Assembly (NCBI GenBank): GCA_017311185.1 | Contig: JAESUZ010001514.1 | Coordinates: forward strand, 2,356,001 to 2,420,000 | DNA from: Proteles cristata cristata | Taxonomy: Eukaryota > Chordata > Mammalia > Carnivora > Hyaenidae | Direction of reading: 5' to 3' | Length of the DNA stretch: 64,000 nucleotides | In this document: positions 11,901 through 23,599 of the stretch, one piece after another | Layout of the letters: each line of letters starts with the position of its first letter | How positions within the stretch are numbered: the first letter of the stretch is position 1 | The notes under the pieces: generated by a model | What the model was told of the DNA's origin: nothing | Seen by the model: the letters and a program-made list of their open reading frames with translations, nothing else | Databases searched by the model: none | Position numbers and translations under genes: made by a program

Positions 11901-12784
11901 TGTGGAAGCCTTTGGGAAGTATGTAAACATGAGACCTCTTTTTAGTTTCTGGAAGAGGAAAAGGAAGGTCTAAAGCGGGACCATGACCACCCCCATCACT
12001 CGCTTGGACTCAGAATTTCACACCCACCTCCTCCACTCAAGCTCATTTCACAGCCCACCAGGCCGAGGTCTCATGCCAGCATTTGCCCACAGTGAGCACA
12101 GGTCGGATTAAAAAGGACTCAGGATCCAAACCCTCATTTCTACCCCACCCCTCGGAGCCTCCAACTTGCTTTACTGGTCATCTCGCATGCTGGACGCATT
12201 GTCTGCTCGTCGGTCATCCCCAGCCCTAGCAGGTCCCTGACTCACTACCTTAGGTCCAGGGGCCCCAGGAGACATCTGAGTCCCCTCTCCCACAATTCTG
12301 CCCCTCTTCCCGGGAGTTGGGGGTGAGAGAGAAAGATGGGGTTAGCTCTCTGATGCAGCCACTTCTTCTCAGGAGAGAAATGGGAGGGAGGCCGAGGGGA
12401 AGGGGGAGGCGAGCTAGGGAGGAGGGGTAATGGCTTAGCCACTAATTGCACCATTACCACCTTCAGAAAAAGGAAAAACCACTCAGTTTTGTTTCTGCGC
12501 ACAATACGCTTCCCGCTCCTGCCGCCAACGTTGCAATTCAGCGGCAGAGAAGAGAGGCCTTTGCTCGGGGGCACACAGCTGGTGGGAGTGGGCTGGGCAC
12601 AGAACACCACTAGAGGCAAGAGAGGCAGATGCGGGGAGGTGGGGGAAGGACCGCACCCCCATCTCCCTGCCCAGACTTTCTAGCCCTCCCCGGGAGATGG
12701 CTCCCCCTGGTGAAGGTGCTGCAGCAGCCCTTAGTGACGACTGAAGCGCCCTCAGTCATTGTCCAGGGAAGAGGAGAGGAACTC

Positions 12785-12975
12785 CATGATCTATAGACTG
12801 TGTGACTTTGGATGAGCAGCCTACCTTCTTTGTGCCTCAGTTTCTTCATCTGCAAAATAGAGTTCATAATTTCCCTACCTCTAGGGCTGTTTAAGGATTA
12901 AATGACATGAACAGATGAACACAGTAGCTGGCACACTGTGCGCACTCATAGATGGGAAATTATTACTATTAAGAG
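12785..12975 (+). repeat. MIR SINE
   Basis: ATAGACTGTGTGACTTTGGA, TGCCTCAGTTTCTTCATCTG, AAGGATTAAATGACATGAA and AGTAGCTGGCACACTGTG follow the MIR order. Confidence 0.85.
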
Positions 12976-13589
12976 ACTCAGAAGCCTCTCCCTCCTCACA
13001 CCGCTCTGAGCCGGGGAAGCACACACCACTATCCTTCAGTCCTAGCACTTTGTGGTGCGGTTCTCTGAGTTCCCGTTGGAGTTGAGCTCATGGTTTGAGC
13101 ATCATCCTGGCCCAGCCTGGTTTGCAGCCTTTTGCCAGGAGAACAAATGACTAGAACAAAGAGGCTAGGAGAGGGCTCACAAGCCCTCTAGCTCACAGGT
13201 GCCAACTTAACTTAATGGGGCTTTAGAAATTAACCCATAAAACAAACAGCAAATGTGCCCTGCGGCTGTATAAATGGGAGTCTGAAGTTCTGCACGAGGG
13301 AGGTGAGAGTCCTGCTCTGCTGGGAGCTGGCTTGACCACCCTGTTTCCTGGCTCGCCCCATGCCCAGTCCCCAGTGATGAAGTGAAGCAAGTTCAGAAGA
13401 GGGCAGAGCACCTGGCGGGAAGTGGGGAGGTGATACCATTAGGTCACAGGAAGAGCCAGGGGGACGAGAGGAACAGAGGCTAATGGCCGGCTCTCTCTCT
13501 CTGTCTCCGACAGGGACTACGGAGGTAGCCTGTGTGGATTCAGGGAGCAAGAGCAACCTGGCCCCCCGGCCACCCTGTCACCCCCTCAC

Positions 13590-13760
13590 CCTGTCTGTCC
13601 GTGCTTCCCTACCTCTGTCTCCCCTTTCAGCTCTGCCTCCTTCTCTCCTTCTTCTCTTTCTTGCCTTTCCTCATTTTCTTCCTTCCCTCCCTTGAGCCCT
13701 TCCTTCTCAGTCCTATCTTTCTTGTTCCTTTTCACCTCCTTTCTTGTTTCCACCTCCCCA
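13590..13760 (+). repeat. Pyrimidine-rich low-complexity stretch
   Basis: Long CT-rich run (CTTCTCTTTCTTGCCTTTCC and similar) spanning about 170 bp with few purines on the plus strand. Confidence 0.7.
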
Positions 13761-16700
13761 CCTCCTGCCCCCCGGGGCTCCGAACCTCTTCTCTCCCTCC
13801 CGGGCTGGCCCGGCCCAGACCCTGTGTGCACTGGGGGACGTGCAGTACCTGGCAGCAGAGAGATGGATGGAGAGGAGGGAGAAGACAAGAGGTCTCCTTG
13901 GCAACTCTCACACGCACCCTGCCCCCACGTGCCCCGAACCTTCGAGAACTTAGCTCAGGGATGTGAGCCCCGCCTCGGGCAGGCACCCCTGTCTGGAGGG
14001 TAACTGCCGCGCTCTGCGACAGCTAATTCACTGCCTCCCCCGTGCCCGCGAGGCCGGCAGCTGGGCCTGCCGGTGGCGGGCGGCGAGGAGCCAGGCCTGC
14101 CTCTGTGATGCCGAGAGAATGAGCCGATGATGGCAATGGGGAGACTGCTCCTGCCAGACCCCCCACTCCCCGGGGCCACAGCAGGCATGTGAGCCAGCAC
14201 GTGTGCTCCGGCTGTAACGCTCATGTGGCACTCAGAGCTGGCCCGCGTGCTCCAGGCTGGTGGCCAGGGACGGGAGCCCGAGAGGTCACTGAGCACAGTT
14301 GTGACATGCATGCTAAGATAGGGAACCTGAACGTGAACACAAGCTATACCCCAGGCATATGGGAGGGGAAGGAAACAACCCGGGATCAGGGCCAAGGTCC
14401 TGGGCCATAGCAGAGGTGGGGAGGGGGTGGGGGGGAATCAGAGCCCCGGGAGCATTGTGACAGCCCTACTGTCATCCCACCTTCCTCAGCCCACACACAG
14501 ACTCTCATGCACATGCCCAAGGGCCTCAGGATCCTGCAGGGCCTGGGAGGTGCCACAGAAAACGTGCCATCAGAAGGGTCCCCACGAGGCCTGTCCCACT
14601 AAGGGCAGTGAGCATGGGGGGCCGAATCGGCGGAAAGTGGGCCAAGAGAGAAATGATCCAGCAGAGGGTCCAGTTGGAGGGTGATGTGGTTAATTAATGG
14701 CAGTGAGTGATGCCAGGCTTCCACTCTGGAGAGAGTGAGGGCTCGGGGAGCATCACAGTCCCCTGAGAGGTCCCACATGGGAGGCAATCCTGGCAGAGCT
14801 GAGGGAAGCAGGGAGCCAAGGGACGGAGGACAATGGCTGCTGGGCCAATGTCCACATGGCACAGCCTGCAGTTAGAGGACCCAAGTTCAAGTCCAGTTGT
14901 TGACTCGGAATGCTTATGGCAGGGGCCTCCATCTCCTCCCTAGAAATACAGTGACAAGCTGTTCCTTCACGGACTCCAAAAATATGAAAAATAGTTATTT
15001 CCACTTTAGAGCCAGGCCCCTGCTAAGCATACTGAGCAAGTTATACCTCACCACGGATGTCTGTGAGATAGGCATGGTCATTGCCTCGTTTGCAGAGATG
15101 TGACGTGACTTACCCATGTGGGTCTGTGTGACCTCTGTGCCCCTGCCCTATGTTCTTTGACCTACACGAGGGCTGAAAGGGCCCTGATGGAGCCCATGCC
15201 CCACACAGATGGAGACCAAGGCTCAGAGAGAGGAAGATACTGCTTCCTCCCTCAGTAGCAGAAGTCAAGTGCAGAGTCGGGACATCATCCAAAATTCTGG
15301 ACTCCTAGAACAGTGCTCCTTCCCTTCCCCTGCTCTGCCCTCCCTCTTTCTGGTGCTGCAGGGCTGCTTGCCTAGGTCCTAAGTAGCCATTACGTACCAA
15401 GTGAGAGGAGGGAATACAGTCAAGGCCCAGGGTGGGGCTAAGAGCCCTGTCCCTCTAGCCAGGTCCAGAGCTCCCTCCTGGTTCCTGGGGGACTAGTCAC
15501 CCCTGTCCAGGACTCCACAGGCAGAGCCCAGCTTGGACAGGGCCACCACTGTCTCTAATCTGGGTGGTGGGTCTCCTGCCATCTGGTCCAGCTAAAGGGG
15601 AAGTAGAGGGTCTGTCTGGTGTCTCTGGGCTCTACTCTTCCCCCAGATCTGTGACCCAAGGGGCCAGAGCTCCCTTGGTCTGGTCTCCCACCCACCCCTC
15701 CCCACCAGGTGATCCAAGCATCTGCCTAGCAGTGCCAGTCAGGGGTCTAAATCAGAGCCCAGACCCAGGTGCTCTGGCAGGGAGAAACTCGGGGGCCACA
15801 GGAGACAGGAGGGGATGGGCAGGAGCCATGCTGTCCCCTGGGCCGAGCCGACACCACAGCCAGCAGGCTGAGCCTCCTCTCCCAATGCTCTAGTCCCGGT
15901 GGCTCTTTACCCCGGTACCTTCCACCGATCCCAGCCCTGGGGCAGCCGGCAGCACCTTGGTTAGGCAGGCTCGGGGACTGCTGGGCTTGAGTGGGGCTCC
16001 AGGGCTGTCTGCTGGGTTCCGGGTTAGGTAGGACTCCGAGACAGGCAAGCTCTAGGCCGGGCTTGTGATCAGACCGAGCTTCCTTCTCAGGGTGTTGGGG
16101 GCAGGTGCCAGCCTCTAGCCCCGGCTGGACTTTCTGTTTGAGACCAGGTTACCACACGCAGGTAGGCCTTGGTGTCTAGGGATAAAGGGCCTTTTATGGT
16201 CCTGCTCTTATGGCCCCCAAAGGGTGTAAGTGAAGCAGGGCTGGAGCTGGAGGCGAGGTCACCTAAGGCAGGGCCAACTCTCCCAGGCCTCCACTCAACT
16301 GGTGCAGGCCCAGAGCTGCCGGAAGCCCTGGCTCCATGCCGCACATGGAGGGCACAGCCCAGACAGCTGAGAGAAGCACCCAGGAGCACTGAAGAATCCT
16401 GGGCAAGGGGCAGACTACGAACAACCTATGTGTGGGACACGCTGGGCCTGGAACGCCATCTTCTTCAGAGTCTCCCTCCTGGGCAGGCAGAGGTGCTGTG
16501 TAGGCTGGAACCCAGAGGCTTCGGCCTGTTCTGGCCCCTGCCCCTGCATAGCCCAGGCATCGACACCCTAGAGACAGAGGCAGCTGGAGGCGGCAGAGGA
16601 AGGGGCCCGGGACACGGGTGGTCACCGCCCTCCTGCAGCCCCGAGCCAGGCTCTCACTCCCGGGCTCAGCTCCCTCTGCAGAGGGGATGCGGCTCTGGAA

Positions 16701-17299
16701 CCGATACCCAAACCCCCTCCACTGCACCGCACCCCCCCCACCCCACCCGTCCTGCTCATCCACAAGCTGACGAGTCCTAACAGGCCTCCTTTGCCAGTGA
16801 CAAAAATAACTATTTTCAAAATTCACAGCAGGGCTTTCGCCTACACACGCTGCACCGACTGGAACCTGGAGGGAGATTTGCAGAACGCAGTGTGCGCGTG
16901 GAGACGCGCTCTGCAGCGAGCAGGCTCTGATCCCCCCACGCCCCTCCTCCCCCCTCGGCCCATGCCCCCCAGCACACACGCACGGGGCCATCCAGGATGA
17001 CCAGGGAGGAGGGGCTTCTACAGCATCTGTTGGACACGGGGACACTGAGGCCCGGAAAGGGTCCAGGAGTTGCCAGAGGTCACACAGTGGCCCTGTGGCA
17101 GGATGGACTGGAACCCATACATTCCGCTTCCCGGCCAGGCTGCCCACCCCCTCTCCCACTCGCTCGGTCAATGGTGAGCTCACACGTGCCCTCAGGACGC
17201 ACGTGCGCACACCCCCGCATGTTCATAGATAGCACCACACCCCTGGTTTCCAGGTTACTGCATTTTAATCAAGTGCATGGGCTCCTCCACCACCATTAA

Positions 17300-17400
17300 C
17301 TTGGCCAGTTCTCTATGACCCTGTGAGGTAGGGAGAGCTCAGGCTAGCACCCCCGATTTGCAGATGGGGAAACTGAGGCCCACAGGTGAAGGACGGGGCC
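17300..17400 (-). repeat. MIR fragment
   Basis: CCCGATTTGCAGATGGGGAA then ACTGAGGCCCACAGGTGAAG read as the reverse complement of a MIR. Confidence 0.65.
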
Positions 17401-17839
17401 CATGGTCAAAGAAGCACCCAAGTGTCCTGACTATTGATTCAGGGCCTCTTTTCACAGCCGTTTCTACCACCCTTGATCCTGCAGCAGCTGACAGCCAGGT
17501 TGATCCTCTGGGTGCTGGGGGACAGAGCTTTCTGCCACAGCCCCCAGCACCAGTGTGGCCCCAGGGCTGGCCCAAGCCATGTGAAGACCCGGAAGGTCAG
17601 CTGCCAGCCCTGTCTCCCCTACCCTCCCCCACCCCCACCCTCAGCATCAGAGGATCCCTTCAGAGAGTGGCCAGATTGCCATGACTCAGCTAGAGTCCAC
17701 GCCTCAAGCTGCCTCCACATGACCCCTCACCCACGCAGTACCACAGAAGTGCAGGGTCCAAGGGTGAGCTTTTAAATGAGCTGGGAGTTGGCAAGGTCAA
17801 CGGCAACTCCACCATGGCCCCAGCCCCCAGGTTCACATC

Positions 17840-17990
17840 ACAGAGCCACAAAATCAACAGATCTCATTTACAGATGAGGAAACTGAGGCCCAGTGAGCTC
17901 ATGCAGACCACCTGAGGTCACAGAGCAAGTCAGTGGACAGGCAGGATTGGAATCCAGGCACCCCAATCTAGTTTATTCTCCCCCAAGCCA
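17840..17990 (-). repeat. MIR fragment spanning the candidate ARSI poly(A) signal
   Basis: CATTTACAGATGAGGAAACT, GAGGTCACAGAGCAAGTCAG and GGATTGGAATCCAGGCACC match a reverse MIR. It contains the AATAAA candidate at 17977-17972. Confidence 0.75.
17972..17977 (-). promoter_or_regulatory. ARSI: Candidate ARSI polyadenylation signal (AATAAA)
   Basis: The minus strand has AATAAA at 17977-17972, about 170 nt past the ARSI stop codon. It lies within an old MIR fragment. It is the first canonical hexamer noticed downstream of the stop, but a more distal site cannot be excluded without transcript data. Confidence 0.4.
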
Positions 17991-18147
17991 AGCCCTGCAC
18001 CCTTCACTTGAGGGGCTCTATGCCCTCCATGTCCCTGCAGATGGGGACTTGGCCTCAGGCCTCTCCCTGGGGAGGAACAGGGCCAGGTTTGAATGGGGAA
18101 GTACATCTAGAGAGACAGAGATCCTCACCTCCCCCCTGCACACCCCA

Positions 18148-19546
18148 TCAGATCCGCTGTGACATCAGCCTGGTGTTGAGTTTACGAAAAAAGGATCGCA
18201 GCTTGCAAATCTTGCACTTTTTCTTGCGGCGCCCTCGGGAGAAGCTTCGAGCCCTGCCTGCCTCTTCCTCCTCTTCTTCATCACTGGCCCAGGGCCCCCA
18301 GGCACCCCCATTAAAGTCAGGGTGGGCCCGGGGATTCTCAGCCGGGTAGCGCACAGGGATGGCTGTGCGGTTATAGTCTGCCAGACGGGCCAGCAGGGCA
18401 CGGACCACGTCAGGCCGCTGGCCAGCCAGGTCCTCCCGTTCGTAGGGGTCGGCGCTGATATTGAAGAGCCACACTGCCTGGCGGGCACTGGCCATACGCT
18501 CGAGGTTCCACCAGCTACCGGGAAAGGCGGCCAGCGTCTGTGGTGGGATCCAGTCACCATAGCCTGGGTCGCCCGTTAGCAGCTTCCACTCGCCCACACG
18601 GATGGCGGCCTGCACGGCAGTGTTCCAGATGCCAAAGCCGGCCTCCAGGGAGCCGTGCCGCGCATGGTTGTAGAGCGGGTCGATGTTGTGCAGGATCTCT
18701 GTGCGTGGTGAGGCCTGGCCCTCGCTGATGGCCGGCCACACATCGTAGCCGTCCAGCCCATCGGCCACCGAGGCGGTGCCTCCGGCCAGACCTACCAGGG
18801 TCGGGTACCAGTCAGTGATGTGCACCAGCGCCCGGCTGGTCCGGCGCTTCCGCTTGAGCAGGGGGCTGTGGACAAAGCCCAGGCCGCGCACCCCACCTTC
18901 CCAGTAAGTGCCCTTGCGTCCCCGTAGCGGCCAGTTGCTGCCCCCGGAGAAGGTCTGGCCGCCATTGTCACTAGAGAAGATGATGACACTGTTGTTGTAG
19001 AAACCATAGCGCTTGAGGGCCCAGGTGATGTTGCGCACAGCCTCATCCATGCACGTGACCATGGCTGCATACTTCCGCCGGGCCACGTTGCCCATGGTCC
19101 GGTAGCGGTACAGGTACTCACGAGGGGACTGCAGGGGCGTGTGCACCGCCTGGAAGGCTACGTAGAGAAAGAGAGGCCGCCGGGGGCTGTGGCTAGCTAG
19201 GATGTGGCTGACACGCTGGGCATAGAGCAGAGTGGAATACTGGCCGCTGAGCCCCCAGGCCACACTCTCGCCCTCATGCAGGTCAAAGCCGCACACCCCC
19301 GGCCCGTCACAGTTGTCATAGGTGTAGTAGTCCACGTTGCCCGTGAGCGAGCCCAGGAAGGTGTCAAAGCCACGGCGGGTGGGCAGGCACTCCTTCCGGT
19401 AGAAGCCCAGGTGCCACTTGCCCACCATGTGGGTAGAGTACCCTGCCTCCTGCAGCTTCTGGGGCAGCGTCACCTGGTCCAGGGGCAGGCAGTTGGGCTG
19501 CCGAGGGCGGATGATGGAGTGCTGGAGCCCCGTGTGGATCTGGTAC
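18148..19546 (-). CDS. ARSI: Arylsulfatase I, coding exon 2
   Basis: This exon completes ARSI, a secretory-pathway arylsulfatase. It begins with the last base of Arg105 after a good acceptor (polypyrimidine tract then CAG at 19549-19547) and runs to TGA at 18150-18148, giving residues 106-570. Visible features: sulfatase signature VGKWHLG at 146-152 (Lys148, His150), HTP at 239-241, metal-binding SSDNGG at 296-301 (Asp298, Asn299), and [10 protein letters not shown] at 314-323. N-glycosylation sequons occur at Asn277, 289, 467 and 497. The tail is unusual: a run Asp-Glu6 at 527-533, then a very basic [14 protein letters not shown] (542-555). The length matches human ARSI (569 residues from memory). 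No frameshift or premature stop was seen. ARSJ is the closest alternative, but the sequence and neighbourhood fit ARSI. Confidence 0.97.
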
Positions 19547-19659
19547 CTGGTGGAAAGAGGGGAGAACAAAAAAGGCCCGAGAGAGCTACAGACCACTGCT
19601 CTGGCCCACCGGCCCCCAGGCCTCACCCTGAGGGGGGCTCCAGTCCCAGCACTTCCGGC

Positions 19660-19840
19660 AAACATACAACAGGTATTATCACGTGGGATAAACATTTCAA
19701 ATGCATCATCTCATTGAATCCTCAAAATCAGCTGAGCAGATATTATTGTCATTTTGCAGATGGGGAGACTGAAGATCAGAATGGTTAAACCACTCGCCCA
19801 GGGTCACACAGCTAGGAAGCCAGGGAGTTTAGTTGATCCC
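19660..19840 (-). repeat. MIR in ARSI intron
   Basis: TCATCTCATTGAATCCTCA, TTTTGCAGATGGGGAGACTG and CCAGGGTCACACAGCTAGGA follow reverse MIR order. Confidence 0.85.
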
Positions 19841-19864
19841 AGGTTAATCACGACAACAAAACAA

Positions 19865-20100
19865 TAGCAGCTAACACCAAGCACTCTCTGTGTGCTCAGC
19901 ATTGCGCTAAGTCCCTTATATGAATTATCTCACCAAATCCCCACCAACCTGTGGGGTGCATGCATATCATTATTATTCCCGTCTTCCAAATAAGGAAACT
20001 GAGGCTCGGGAAATTAAATCACTCGCCCAGTGATTCAAACAATTTGTAACTGGACTTGGGATCTGTATCTCAGGCAGGCTTCAGAGACTTCAGAATCCCG
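19865..20100 (-). repeat. MIR in ARSI intron (second copy)
   Basis: ATAGCAGCTAACACCAAGCA, TTGCGCTAAGTCCCTTATAT and AATAAGGAAACTGAGGCTCG; a near full-length reverse MIR directly after the previous one. Confidence 0.85.
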
Positions 20101-20149
20101 GAGCTCTAAGCCACTTTGTTCTGGGGCCTAGAGCAAGTCCTGCCCTCTC

Positions 20150-20455
20150 AGGGAAACTCCTACTCCCTCTCCAAAGCCCAGTCCAAATGTTGCCCGCTCT
20201 GTAAAGTCTCTCATAAGTCTCTCCAAGAATGAGTCACTTTTGTTTCTGGGTTAACATTTAGTACACATGATCACTGTCCTACTTGATCATGGGGTTCTAC
20301 TCAGTTGTATGTGCTCTTGGGCCCAATCATCTGTAATTGGGTTGTCCTTTACTCAACTTTGCATTCTTACCACTCAGGTGATGTTTAAAGGACACTCAAT
20401 TACTTATGGGATGAATGAATGAATGAATGAATGAATGAATGAATGAATGAATGAG
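20150..20455 (+). repeat. L2 3' end with (GAAT)n microsatellite
   Basis: CCAAATGTTGCCCGCTCTGT and CTCATAAGTCTCTCCAAGAA resemble the L2 3' region. It ends in an ATGA/GAAT tetranucleotide run at 20411-20455 of about 11 units, the usual expansion of an L2 tail. Confidence 0.65.
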
Positions 20456-21151
20456 TGATGGCACTCAGAGGATTTTAGAACCAGAAGGGACCCAAGTCAA
20501 CTTCTAGCATATTTACCCCATTTTAAAAACACAGTTCCAGAGGAGGGGAAGGACCTTGCCCAAGGTCACTCTGTGGTCAGAGGCAAAGACAGGACTTGAA
20601 GATAAATCCAAGCCAAGTCCAAGCACAGACTCTTCCAGCAAACTAGGCTGTCGTGTCTCCTCCCCCATGGTGGCCTCAGTTTGCTCATCTACAAGGGGGA
20701 GTTGGGTTGAATGGGAGATCTCTGGAAACCTTTCAGTTCCCAGATTTTATGAGGCCCATTCTCATATGCCTGCCCATAAGTTCATGTGGCCCCTGGATCC
20801 GGTCATTCACACAGACTAAAGCTGTGAGGCAGGAGTGAATGGTTAGCAGAATCCTATATCCCTCATTTATTCATTCAAATCCTTTCTGTGGTCAAGGCCC
20901 CCGGGTGATCTGCTTAGGGTATCCTGCCTTTACTCAAGTCTTAAAAGTCCCAGAGTAAATAAGGAGCCTGGAACTTCACCAGGGTCTTAGCATCCCACAC
21001 CTTTTTCTTACCCCAGGGGAATCCAAGTTAAGCCAACACCCGAATGCCTGACACCTTTAATGCAAGCACTAGAGTGAGCTTTCCTGTTTTTAGTTTCCTT
21101 AACTTAAAGCTGTTATTATTATTAGCTATCATTAGCTACTACTGCCATTTT

Positions 21152-21386
21152 TATTATGTTTTTAAAGCTTTTCTTTTTTCTTTTAATCTATTAATGTTTA
21201 TTTACTTTTGAGAGAGAGAGAGAAAGACAGAGTGCAAGTGGGGGGAGGGACAGAGAGAGAGGGAGACACAGAATCCGAAGTAGGCTCCGGGCTCTGAGCT
21301 GTCAGCACAGCTCGAACCCTCAAACCATGGGATTGTGACCTGAGCTGAAGTCGGACACTCAACCGACTGAGCCACCCAGGAGCCCC
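21152..21386 (-). mobile_element. Felid CAN-SINE inserted in a MIR
   Basis: Reverse-orientation SINE: GAGAGAGAGAAAGACAGAGT, ACACAGAATCCGAAGTAGGC and head CCGACTGAGCCACCCAGGAG. Flanked by similar ACTAYTGCCATTTTT copies (about 21137-21151, 21388-21402), taken as a diverged target duplication. The flanks are a reverse MIR (to 21590). Confidence 0.9.
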
Positions 21387-21590
21387 ATACTATTGCCATT
21401 TTTTAACACTATATGCCACACACATTATTTCATTTGATCCTCATAAAAAACCTACAGGGGAGACTATTAGTATCCCCATTCTACAGATGATGAACTGAGG
21501 CTCACAAAAGTACAGCCACAGGCCCAACTGCAGACAGCTAGCAAGCAGTTGCCCCAAGCTTTGAACCCGAGTCTGCACAACACATGCTGA
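21387..21590 (-). repeat. MIR, larger part, split by the CAN-SINE
   Basis: ATTTCATTTGATCCTCATAA, CCATTCTACAGATGATGAAC and CTAGCAAGCAGTTGCCCC follow reverse MIR order; the smaller part lies just before 21152. Confidence 0.75.
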
Positions 21591-22774
21591 AAACCTCTCA
21601 GTCAAACTCATGAACGATTCCATTTAACAGAGGCAGTACCATAGGGCCCAGTCACAGCTCGGAGCCTCTGCTGGGCATGGCAGAGCCCTGGTTTGTAAAG
21701 TGGGTGGGCCAGCTCGGAGTCGCCAAAGTTCGTCTGGAAGTGAGTAACACGAGAAAATGCTGGCTCTCTCCAGCTTCGTCAAACACGACTGGATGCATGA
21801 ACAAACACTAATGAGAGTAGTCAGCATCAGTTGGACGGAGCCAGCTGTGGGGGGCAGGGGGCGGAGGGCAGACGCTGCCTGGCCACACTCAGCTAACTTC
21901 ACAGACCAGGGGGTTGGAATGGTGCCCTGCTGGCTGCTCATTCCCCTGCTTAAACCAAAAGTCACCTCTCTCGAGAGAGAAATGCTAACTTGTGCACAGT
22001 TCTCAGGGATGCAGATTCTTCCTCCCTCTTCTGGAGGCGCGGGAACATTTGGGCTTCGCCACCATCACCACCACCACCACCGATGCCCCCACCCACAGCA
22101 CAGACACCAGCCCCTCACCCTCTTCTCTGATTCTCTCTCTCTCCATTTCTGGAGCTAAATGCTGAGTGCCCAAGCGAGGGAAGAAAAGACACCTCTTTGA
22201 CTCTCGGCTCTGGGACCCCTGCCAACCACCTGGCCTCTCGGCCCCCTCTCCTAAAGACCCTAGCAACTACAGGCACGAACTGGGCCCTCCCTGAGTCCAT
22301 GTCTCAGTTTCTCCCACCCAGAAACACAGAGAGCAAGGCCCTGGTTACTGAGATCATACGAGTGGCTTTTGGGTGGAACTTGGGAGAAGGCATGCCTTGG
22401 CCCCCATCCAAGGAGGATTAGCTTCAGCCTTGCCAAAGGATTTTCTCCTAAGTGGCCAGAGTTTGCCTTCCACACCCCCACCTCCCGTTTTCCTGCTCTT
22501 TTAAGCTGGTAATCCCGCCACCTTGCCTTGTGGGCAACTCCTTATGGAGAAAGCAGCACATCTCCTTGGGACTTCTGGCCAATTTCGGAGGACTTCGCGG
22601 ACGAAAACACAGAGGTCTAGAGAAATGAAGTAACTGGCCTAAGGTTCCATAGGTCTCAGCATCCTGTGTCCTTCTGCTTCCCCCATACACCCCCGGGCTT
22701 CCTCTCCACGCAGCCTTCAGACAGTTTGGGGACCCCAATTCCTCCGGTGATATAGGGGCTGCCATTTATCGCCA

Positions 22775-22935
22775 GCCAAGCAGGTTACACACAACTCATC
22801 CCATCACCTCTGTTTTTCACGTAAACACTGCTCTTCACTCCGTTTATGAACCCACAAGAAACCGGAGGCTTAGAGAAGGGAAAGGACTTGCTCGTGACCT
22901 CAGGGTCTGTATAGACAAGTGGCGTTAAAACCCAC
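22775..22935 (-). repeat. MIR-like fragment in ARSI intron
   Basis: GGTTACACACAACTCATCCC, then ACCGGAGGCTTAGAGAAGGG; a diverged reverse MIR. Confidence 0.5.
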
Positions 22936-23277
22936 GTGGGTCAGAGACTGCCATGTTCCTCCAACAAGGGGATGACCAGATGTCTCCTTCACACGGTGTG
23001 TCACGTGTGTCCTAGAACATCAGAGGGCGGAGGCCTCAAAAATGATCAGATCCACTCCGCGGACCATTGGAGAAACGGAGGCCCAGAAAGGGTAAAGGAC
23101 ATAAATCATGATCACACAGGCGACTGGAAACAGTCGTGTCTGAGGGTCTCAGAACTGGCCCTGAGTCCTGGTTTCCCAGGTCCCAGAGTAGCCGGGGCTG
23201 TGAACGCACAGGAAATCTCCAAACCGGATTCATTTGGGGCTTGCACATGCCGCCCTACCGGCCTGGGTCGTGCCTAC

Positions 23278-23591
23278 CTGCCAGTGAGAAGTTGGCTCCG
23301 GGAAGGCGTGCAGATGGGCTGGATGTAATAATTCTCCAACTTGACACCCTCAGCTGCCAGCCGGTCCAGCGTCGGGGTCTCTATATCTGAGCCATGGTAG
23401 CCCACGTCGTGGTAGCCCTGGTCGTCGGTGAGGATGAAGATGATATGGGGAGGCTGGGGTGGAGCGGCTGAGGGCTGCTCCACGCCCGCCTCCCCGGGCC
23501 CGTCGGCCACCAGGCTCGGCTTGGCCCAGTCCCAGGACAGGTAGCCGAAGCTAAGCAGGCTGACCAGCGAGAGGCCAGTGAGGGCGTGCAT
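23278..23591 (-). CDS. ARSI: Arylsulfatase I, coding exon 1 (start and catalytic formylglycine motif)
   Basis: Encodes residues 1-105 counting from ATG 23591-23589 ([20 protein letters not shown]), the start that corresponds to human ARSI as recalled. The N terminus is a hydrophobic signal peptide/anchor (about 3-20). [13 protein letters not shown] at 50-62 has the Asp56-Asp57 calcium ligands. CTPSR at 94-98 is the C-x-P-S-R motif whose Cys94 is converted to formylglycine, the catalytic residue of sulfatases. A second in-frame ATG lies two codons upstream (23597-23595) in a better Kozak context (G at -3 and +4), so the protein may begin MAMH. The exon ends with donor GT at 23277-23276. ARSI is known to require sulfatase-modifying factor; its natural substrate is poorly defined. 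Confidence 0.96.
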
Positions 23592-23599
23592 CGCCATGC

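Larger units (their letters stand above)
11900..17970. other. CAMK2A-ARSI intergenic region
   Basis: About 6 kb separate the CAMK2A promoter from the 3' end of ARSI; both genes point the same way, so this is head-to-tail. It contains MIR copies (12785-12975, 17300-17400, 17840-17990), a pyrimidine-rich stretch (13590-13760) and long GC-rich frames around 16169-17210 without similarity to a known protein. No exon with consensus splice sites was recognised. A CTCF-like sequence is read on the minus strand at 12702-12715 (TCACCAGGGGGAGC), a weak candidate. Confidence 0.6.
19547..23277 (-). other. ARSI: ARSI intron 1
   Basis: The single intron between the two coding exons is 3731 bp and phase 2, splitting Arg105 as AG/G. 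The donor on the minus strand is GTAGGC at 23277-23272 and the acceptor CAG ends at 19547. It holds two adjacent MIR copies, an L2 end with a GAAT microsatellite, a felid CAN-SINE inserted into a MIR, a short CACCAC run (22061-22081) and more MIR-like fragments. Confidence 0.95.

Noticed and set aside
12702..12715. CTCF-like motif between CAMK2A and ARSI
   Set aside because: Two mismatches to the core and no supporting context; mentioned only as a weak candidate.
16263..17210. 315-codon minus-strand frame, with a 203-codon frame opposite (16169-16780)
   Set aside because: GC-rich DNA gives long open frames on both strands. Composition is Pro/Ala/Gly/Arg-rich and no family, splice sites or start context support it.
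19204..19788. 194-codon plus-strand frame opposite ARSI exon 2
   Set aside because: Antisense shadow of a real coding exon that runs into the intron.
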